Part shown: positions 59,101 through 64,000 of the stretch, one piece after another
Position numbering within the stretch: the stretch's first letter is position 1
Layout of the letters: each line of letters starts with the position of its first letter
Origin: Akebia trifoliata
Lineage: Eukaryota; Streptophyta; Magnoliopsida; Ranunculales; Lardizabalaceae
DNA: 64,000 nt
Direction: 5' to 3'
NCBI GenBank assembly: GCA_017979445.1
Contig: CM030714.1
Span: 43,628,826 to 43,692,825 of the forward strand
The notes under the pieces: generated by a model
Seen by the model: only the letters and a program-made list of their open reading frames with translations
What the model was told of the DNA's origin: nothing
The model's database searches: none
Position numbers and translations under genes: made by a program

Positions 59101-60922
59101 TTTTGGGTAATTTATATCCATGATTCAATGATGCATTTAAAAAATATTAGGCTGAATGAACCAATAAATTGTGGAAAACTTCAATTTGTTTACTTGAATG
59201 GCATTCTTTAACAATTAGTTCTAATTTCCCCCCTTAAAATCTGTCTTCTCAAGTACTCGTGTCTATTAATTGTTATTATTTTTCTTCATGCCACTCCAAA
59301 TGATTGACTTCTGTGATATAGTAAGCACTGTCATTATACTCTCTGCCATTTCCTGAACTATCAGTGTTTATTTCCAGCATGTTTGGGAAAGATTCTCCAA
59401 ATTTCTCTTAGTTTGAAAATTCCAACTTCTCTAAGTCGCAAAAATCCTAGAATGCCGCTCTATTTCAAATCGAACTTCCTCAAATTGATTTTGAATTTTA
59501 ACTAAGTTTAGCTGTTAGTTCCTTGGTCAGGAACTAAAAGCATGAATCATCTTTTAGTAACTACTCCAAACAGAGTCAATGGAAGGTCAGACATATGATA
59601 CAAATTATACTTCACTTCACTTGATCCATCAGTTTCATGTCCTTCTACACCTGAATAAAGTAGGTCACTGAAAAGGAAGTTCAGACACATAGCAGCCTTC
59701 ATCTACTATTTGAAGGAAAGCTTATGAATCGTGGTGGATTGAGGAATTCTGCTATGGAAGTAGAAACAATCTCTCTTGTCTTTTTTGGTATATTTATTGC
59801 TTTCTATCATATATGCTTTTATCAGCAAAAAGAAAAGAAAAGGAGATTGTTTCACTATATACTCAGATGATTGGTTGCTAAATTGTCAAACGCCTCCAAA
59901 AGCCAATCTGTTGTTTTGTTTTTCACATTTTCTGTGGTCCACACTTCACAAAGATGGCTTGACCCAAGTTTGTCAGACTATCAGACACTGTTGCTGCAAA
60001 TGCTATTTCAGGAACCAAAGATAGACTTCTATTTGATTTGTTATGAATTTATTCTAGGTTTATGCTTTGATATCTAATAAAATGTGGGTTACAAATTAAC
60101 TTGTTGCTGGTACATTGTAATGTGATGGTTATCTTAAATTTACCCATATTTTCTGTCATATCCCAACGACGCAGCTCTTACACTTTCGGGTGGTAATGAT
60201 GACCAATTTGATGTCCTTTCTGAACAGAAACACGTAGCAGATTTCTATATCTCAGACTTCCAGTCAGGATTAAGAGCACTAGTGAAAGCAGGCTATGGAG
60301 CAAAAGTCGCTCCATTTGTTAAACCTACAACCGTGGTTGACATAACTAAGGAAAACCGAGAGTTGTCTCCAAGCTTTCTACGCTGGCTGACTGATCGCAG
60401 CCTCTCTAGTGATGACCGCATTATGCGCCTTGAAGAAGGGTAAGCCATCATTTGCTCTTGTTTGAGTCCATAATCCAGGGATTTTGTTAATAAATACACC
60501 TTGGAAATTGAATTTCCTACCAAAAATGCCCTCAAAAGACTTGTATTTTAAAACCAAAAATACCCTTAAATGCTTTTTACCAAGGTGTATTTAATTGCCC
60601 CTGGGGCACATGTTAACAAAACTCGTAAACCAGTTAATGGGTAAATCATCTCGTAACTATAAGATTGCATCCATCCAATTCGGTGGATTATTTACTCCTG
60701 AAAGAAACCAATGAGTTGCTGTATGTCAGGTATGTCAAAGAAGGGAGCACTGTAAGCGTGATGGGGCTTGTCCAACGCCACGATAATGTGCTCATGATCA
60801 TCCCCTCACCACAGCCAGCCTCAACGGGTTGTCAATGGGCACGCTGCCTTCTTCCCACGTATGTCGAAGGTCTCATTTTGAAGTGTGATGAGAGCCAGAA
60901 TGCTGATGTGATTCCGGTATAA
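47167..60922 (+). CDS. SHOU4L: SHOU4/SHOU4L-type membrane protein, four exons
   Basis: Exons 47167-47928, 56861-57016, 60228-60439 and 60730-60922, all with GT/AG introns and frame kept, give 440 aa. The N-terminus MATRIPSHQLSSGLYVSGRP, a Ser/Pro-rich linker with repeated (N)SGPL motifs (about residues 60-145), two membrane helices (about 175-197 and 201-221), then WRQRGLLGFLTRYPDTELRG. The later exons carry CGSIPLESSYQRIPRCVYVS, ELYEYKGWGGK, DFYISDFQSGLRALVKAGYG, DDRIMRLEEGYVKEGSTVSV and the end CDESQNADVIPV. This matches Arabidopsis SHOU4/SHOU4L, which restrain cellulose synthase delivery to the plasma membrane. Old databases label the family 'ubiquitin-specific protease C19-related', but no protease site is seen. 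Intron 1 is 8.9 kb and holds two LINEs and a SINE; intron 2 is 3.2 kb. Confidence 0.92.
48205..48431 (+). mobile_element. tRNA-derived SINE in SHOU4-like intron 1
   Basis: TATGGTTAGGGCCTCCC (A-box-like) and GTTGAGTTCAAGCCCCC (B box) about 25 bp apart, a 160-bp body and an end CACCCCGTTGTCAAAAA with 13 A. Inserted in gene-sense orientation 280 bp after exon 1. It differs in body sequence from the SINE at 30800. Confidence 0.7.
49303..52947 (-). CDS. L1 LINE ORF2: endonuclease and reverse transcriptase
   Basis: An uninterrupted frame of 1214 aa, full length for plant L1 ORF2, starting at ATG (MSIKILSWNVRGLG). Domains: APE-type endonuclease at about 1-235 (SWNVRGLG, LQESK, GGDFNITR, SRLDRFLV, SDHTPI); reverse transcriptase at about 440-760 (DFRPISLVSSVYKIISKVLA, EEQGAFIRGRQI, KIDLQKAYDHVSWDFL, GLRQGDPLSPFLFLI near 639, and the catalytic FADD near 686). 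The C-terminal zinc-binding zf-RVT module has CPLCLREGESVDHIFIHC near 1085. No internal stop or frameshift over 3.6 kb points to recent insertion. It starts 38 bp after the ORF1 stop, as in typical bicistronic LINEs. Confidence 0.92.
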   Translation of the reverse strand: MSIKILSWNVRGLGDRRKRVAVKAFIRSKNPLIVTLQESKLASCDDKTIKEIWGSSIDWIALPALGSAGGILMMWNKDWIQVTDNLVGAFSISILCKKMDEDFQWVFSGIYGPTIKRERRQFWEELEDVAGYWDKPWVLGGDFNITRFTHEKNRGLNIDKGMRNFNDFIGRHCLMDFPLLGRRFTWSNNQRNSRMSRLDRFLVDGAWEDKFQNVLQSASPSPVSDHTPIFLEAGQPRQHPLPFRFENMWLVQPNFLELVRNWWNECPSIGNPGRVFKMKLKFLKGKLKIWNKEVLGKIDVKKKEILMDIESMDKKEEEMELNLEERSKRTELKLEFQRVALMEEISWKQKSRVKWLKEGDNNTKFFHKVANFHRRSNQLDKLYIKDILVTGEGEIREGVVSFYQDLYKEKEAFRPRPDNLEFKSLNQEEKVWLERQIGEEEVRSVLFSMSGDKAPGPDGFNMDFFKHCWEIVSKDFMEVIKELQDKKCLDYGFGSTFVALIPKKIGADKLTDFRPISLVSSVYKIISKVLASRLKIVLPSLIGEEQGAFIRGRQILDGVLMANECLDDRIKNKRDGMIGKIDLQKAYDHVSWDFLEYMMRRMGFGETWISWIMKCVTSVSYSILVNGSPAGFFRGSRGLRQGDPLSPFLFLIIAEALGSLFRRAVGLGRLSGFKVTNGPLISHLQFADDTLVFLEHSKDQVRVLRVLLSCFEAMSGLHINLQKSKLFGVGEVIDIHLMATILGCGYESLPTSYLGLPLGAPYNSIKIWEDVIERLEKRLSTWKANYLSKGGKITLIKSTLTSIPVYFLSLFTLPRSVEMRLERLIRNFLWNDKSGKRKYHLVSWKVICKPKKKGGLGIRGLRLTNRALLGKWLWRFGEEKENLWRRIIMARYGERTLGWYSGESNHSYGCSVWKGILKVSKDFESGIRFKAGMGNKIRFWEDRWCGTLPLATQFPSLYACSVKKNRSIQQCLIRSEANSTWSLGFRRNFNDWELTDVTSFLDLLYTVHLNESEQDKWEWIRAKDKRFSVKSFHKWLTPFAERFPASSIIWYKFVPSKISFFVWLASLGRILTLDNLIVRGWITPNCCPLCLREGESVDHIFIHCSFSYYIWSNFLDLFRINWVFPRKFSSLLVEWNSNTFHTRKRFLWTMLPSAIAWGVWNERNNRVFNNKIGSSHAGFLEILGLLYFWSNQNIDFVGITYDDFVFRWDTFCNH
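52986..53440 (-). CDS. L1 LINE ORF1, C-terminal fragment
   Basis: About 150 codons open on the minus strand, ending EKK-stop at 52986 and preceding ORF2. Acidic and Glu-rich with no recognisable zinc knuckle; the N-terminal RNA-binding part is missing. An ATG at 53477 is in frame, but the first dozen residues it would add come from the neighbouring plus-strand LINE (its RT motif QGHPLSPFLF reads the other way), so that start is fortuitous. Confidence 0.65.
53441..55245 (+). pseudogene. Decayed L1-type LINE, RT middle to 3' end
   Basis: Begins inside the RT motif (RLRQGHPLSPFLFILVADALG), continues FADDTIIFLEAS, then ESWKARYLFKSGKVILIKST and FLWNDRDGKKKFHLV (53850-54070), GKWLWRLEKERSNLWRKIIK (54140-54215), and a zf-RVT piece CFLCKENGESTSHILIHCPF (54765-54825). 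At least five frameshifts or stops break it. It ends TCTACTTATCAAAA at 55245. Protein identity to the adjacent minus-strand L1 is only moderate, so it is another, older subfamily. It meets the minus-strand element head to head. Confidence 0.8.
55485..55667. repeat. Two diverged direct repeats of about 82 bp
   Basis: GTTCATGGAGCAGTGTCAAA ... GGGCTTTCGGGAGTCAAA ... CCTACATGTGATAGTATG at 55485 recurs as GTTCATACAGCAATGTTAAA ... AGGCTTTCGAAAGACAAA ... CCTACATATCATAGTTTG at 55587. In SHOU4-like intron 1; the origin may be an old LTR. Confidence 0.65.
58560..59075. other. SHOU4-like intron 2: possible LINE-derived tail
   Basis: TCTTCTCTTTTGATAAATCT followed by CATTCATTAAAAAG near 59030 vaguely resembles LINE 3' ends. 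No readable reverse-transcriptase motif. The rest of intron 2 shows nothing I can name. Confidence 0.25.
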
Positions 60923-62107
60923 ATATTTGGTGGTTTTGCTCAGCTATCTTTTGTTATTGGGTGTTATATGTCACAAAAAAAAAACATTCGAAGCTGTAAT
61001 GAGGGGAGAAAGATTACCTGCTGCAATGCCAAATCATCACCCTGTTATCACTCCTTCGAGATTTTAATGTATGTAAAATGATCAAGAAGATGCTGGACAC
61101 GGAAGTCCGAGGAAGATGACCATATAATAAAGATAGCATAATCATGGGTGAATATATGCTTGGGTTCCAATGGAGATTAGAAGTGAAACACAGAAAGGTT
61201 TTGTTCCCCCTTCTAAGCAGGTAGAAAATGTTTGTATTGTGTTCTTACGTTTCGAATGTAGATGAGTCGTGTAGATAAGATGCAGAGATGCCCCAAAGGG
61301 TTCATCTTTGCTTTGGGGCAGTGGTTGGTTTTTCTGTCTCTTGTGATTTGAGAACGTTTGAGAGTCTAAAATTATTAGTAAAATGTGTTTTCTACCGATC
61401 TAAGACTTCTTTCCAGTGATTCAATCAAAATGTTTTATTTGTAGATGTGTAACAATTGCTTGCAAGTTTCCTATTCATACTTGGAATGTGGTGAAGTGCA
61501 AAAGTGAGTATTTTTGTTTTCTTGCCAGGGAAATTAAAAGTGAAGAGAATGTATTTGAAACCTCAAGGCTGTGCAAAGATCTATTGTGTATGACAAGAGT
61601 GAAAATTATTTTTGAATAAAATATAAAAGAACCTTTCTCGCGATTCTAACAATGGATTCTTCAAGCAAATGGAACTTTTGAGAAGAAAACCTTGATATTT
61701 TTGGATATGAAGTCTCTGTAATTGAAACTAAGAAATGGGGAATATAAATGGATGTCCATGTAAAGAGAAAGGAAAGAAATTTTTTATCTATAGATTATTT
61801 GATGTTCTTAAAAATAAAATAAATCCACTAGATGTGTGCTCATCAGTTATCCCTGGGTACCCTAAGTTGGCTAACCAGAATCAAACCAAAAAATGAATGG
61901 GTCCACACTAACGGACCCAATTGACTAATCAGTTCTGGTGTACATTGGGTTACTGGATACCTTTGACACTCTTTCTTAAAACCATACAAAATAATAGAAG
62001 ATTTAAGGTGATTATAATGATCTGATGGCTTTGTATCCAGAATTTTGGGCAGACAAAGAGGTTCTTTTGGATGAAAGTTTCCAAAAGAACAATGATAAAC
62101 TGACTAA
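60923..62107. other. Region between convergent SHOU4-like and EHD genes
   Basis: The first several hundred bases should be the 3' UTR of the SHOU4-like gene. AATAAA at 61615-61620 is one candidate poly(A) signal, but others are possible. No additional gene seen. Confidence 0.4.
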
Positions 62108-62220
62108 AAAAAGAAGCCACTGAATTCACTTGACAGCACAGAACCATAGATATTTTCCTTGTGTAACCCGAGGAAAAAAATTACAGTTCTATGCACATGC
62201 CACATCATTTGAGTGTCTTT
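62108..62220. repeat. Hairpin MITE (12-locus family), short copy
   Basis: TTGACAGCACAGAACCATAG, ATATTTTCC, GTGTAACCCGAGG, then TACAGTTCTATGCACATGCC form the family core with short arms; the right side inverted reads TGTGCATAGAACTGTAA. No clear target duplication. Confidence 0.6.
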
Positions 62221-62776
62221 TCTCGAATCAGTTCATCAGGACTCTTTCCAAAGACATATTTCCTTGGTGCCAAATAGCAACAGCAAAGATGTGGCACACA
62301 AACAAGCACGGATCAAGTGTTCAAAGGGTCTTTCAAGACGATTCCCTTGAATTTTCATAACCATCAACTATATAGTATCTTCCACAGACTGCCCAACACA
62401 ACATTCTTTCCAAAGGAAATGATTATACTGGATGATGCTTTCTTACAAACGCAACGCTGACGTAATTATATATATATGACTGGTGACTATCTTCCACAAC
62501 TTTAACATAATTGGGACATTATTAAAGTTTTACACACGCTGGAGTCATTCAGTCTCTTGCTACTCATCCTTGGGAAAGACTAATTTTCCTTTCCAATATG
62601 TAATGTCCAACTTGAACTCTCACCAGTGATAGGAGTGTAAAAATATCTCAAATAATGGTCCAACGAGAAAGAACATAGTAGAAAAAAAATATCCAAGCTG
62701 TACAGGGCTCATGTATCTTTAGCTGGACTCCTTTTCTACTTCCCTTTTTTAACAGGTTGTATTTGACAAGTTTATG

Positions 62777-63454
62777 TCAATCATAGGGGTTTCTGAAGTT
62801 CTTGAGGAGTTCTGGTATGTCATAGCCCAGCATATCATCAACATCTTGTATCATCTTAGGTTTCAACTTCTCGAACTTATCGATGCTGTAACAACTCAGA
62901 ACCTCTCTAAAGTGCTCAACATTTGGGAAATCCCCTATGGGTAGATGGAACTCTCGGTGTACCTGTGAATGATAAACAAGGAGATGGAAATGATTATTAC
63001 ATACGATGGCAAAAGCAATGAACTCCTAACAGAACTATGGTCATAGAAAATATAATAGAGGTTTTGAAACCTTGGCAAATTCATCTTCTAGATTATCAAT
63101 GAGTCTCTGTTGAGTCTTAGCCTTGCCCATCATTGATGGCATCTCCCTTCTAAGATGGCTTATGATGTAAGCATGAATCTTAGCAGCTCTAGCACGCTTC
63201 ACAAATTCATTGATCTGCATTTCAAAATAACAATTTTTTAACTATTATGTACCAGGAAGAGCACGAGAGGATATAAATAGAAAAAAAAAAAAAAGAAGCT
63301 AATATGTCAGAATAAGAACGAACATACTCGGCGATCACAAGCCTTCTTTGGAATATCTTTCAGATCAGAAAGAAGGTCATCTTGTTCTTTCTCAAAAAGT
63401 TCTTTTCCAATTGGACCAACAGCTGCTTCATTTAAAGGTTTGTCATTGAATGAT
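62777..63454 (-). CDS. EHD1: EHD-family protein, last three exons (5' part outside window)
   Basis: Exons 63454-63328, 63214-63071 and 62962-62777 join in frame, with the first starting inside a Gly codon. Product: SFNDKPLNEAAVGPIGKELF, EKEQDDLLSDLKDIPKKACD-RR, then INEFVKRARAAKIHAYIISH, LRREMPSMMGKAKTQQRLID, NLEDEFAK, and VHREFHLPIGDFPNVEHFRE to the end LLKNFRNPYD. This is the C-terminal helical part of plant EHD proteins, dynamin-like ATPases with an N-terminal EH domain that act in endocytic recycling. The EH and G domains are beyond 64000. A GTG at 63540 upstream is intron sequence, not a start. EHD1 and EHD2 cannot be told apart with certainty. Confidence 0.9.
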
Positions 63455-63738
63455 CTGTCAAAGACATGAATGGGCACGTTAATCTCCCTATAATAAGAGC
63501 AATCGAAAATCCCTGGTTCAGTAATCTCCCTATAATTCACTAGAACAAATGCTTTGATTGCATGCTAATATTTAAATATCTAGAACCACAACTCCAACTT
63601 AAGTGGGTTCAAGACAAATCAAAATATATAATTCTCAATCTACATTATGCAAATACAAGACATTAAAATCTACTGTCACTACAAAGTAAATGATAGAAAA
63701 GAATATATTACGCTACAAATTGTACCACGTTGTGAGTC

Positions 63739-63879
63739 AATAAAGGTGTAGCACAGGTGGCAAAGACTATGGGCGATGATACCATAGATCTGGGTTCGAT
63801 TCCAATGATCACTGAGTTACAAATCACATTAGAGATCTGGGTTCGATTCCAATGATCACTGAGTTACAAATCACATTAG
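63739..63879 (+). repeat. SINE-like fragment with 47-bp tandem duplication
   Basis: GTGTAGCACAGGTGGCAAAG (A-box-like) and TGGGTTCGATTCC (perfect tRNA B box) look like a SINE head. A 47-bp unit starting AGATCTGGGTTCGATTCC is present twice in tandem, 63786-63832 and 63833-63879, identical by eye, doubling the B box. It lies in an EHD intron, antisense to the gene. Confidence 0.65.
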
Positions 63880-64000
63880 AAACAGACTTACCAGGTGGCA
63901 ACACCAAAACTTTTAACCGATCAAAAAGAGAGGAAAAAAAGTCATTCATCGACATGAAATACTAAAAGGAAGCACGATTCTCTTAAAAATTTTAACAATG

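Noticed and set aside
63454..63540. EHD exon extended to 63540
   Set aside because: The apparent start is GTG. The AG acceptor before 63454 fits the family sequence, while the extension does not.
63745..63805. Possible tRNA gene
   Set aside because: The B box is perfect and an A box is plausible, but no acceptor stem or anticodon arm pairs; SINE is the better explanation.

Overview
This is a 64 kb piece of AT-rich nuclear DNA from a flowering plant. The evidence is spliced genes with GT/AG introns, plant-only protein families, and dense plant-type transposon debris (L1 and RTE LINEs, tRNA-like SINEs, LTR fragments, and Mutator-, Harbinger- and hAT-type MITEs). I see no bacterial features, CRISPR, rRNA or convincing tRNA gene. 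The species cannot be fixed from the sequence; the genes and repeats do not look like a grass.

Genes, left to right. (1) A single-exon, 188-aa plant-specific protein of unknown function at 4759-5325 (+), with a good TATA box. (2) A three-exon Raf-like kinase closely resembling Arabidopsis HT1 at 23391-19382 (-). (3) A small two-exon SWIB/MDM2-domain gene at 39780-34577 (-), whose last exon carries one extra base that breaks the reading frame. (4) A four-exon SHOU4/SHOU4L-type membrane protein gene at 47167-60922 (+), whose 8.9 kb first intron hosts two L1 LINEs and a SINE. (5) The last three exons of an EHD-family (EH-domain GTPase) gene at 63454-62777 (-), whose 5' part lies beyond the window. 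Genes 4 and 5 converge. No functional link between the five genes is apparent; this is ordinary plant gene order.

Repeats. Between the genes, and inside three of them, lie many short non-autonomous elements. The most striking family has 12 loci. It is a set of palindromic hairpin MITEs with conserved ends (GAnnnnTGCTG..) and a conserved centre (ACCATAGATGCTTTTC..GATAC), but different arms between them. Two intact copies are each exactly 181 bp and are flanked by perfect 9-bp target duplications, which points to the Mutator superfamily. Other families are long-TIR 'GGGTGATTTAGA' elements, 'CACAC..TTTACTT' elements (one interrupted by another MITE with a perfect 9-bp duplication), a 'GACGG..TGTC' family, two hAT-like elements and one Harbinger/Tourist element. 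L1s and SINEs in the window share the 3' end TTATCAAAA.

Exon coordinates were derived by eye from splice sites, reading frame and recalled family sequence. Transcript ends are not determined.
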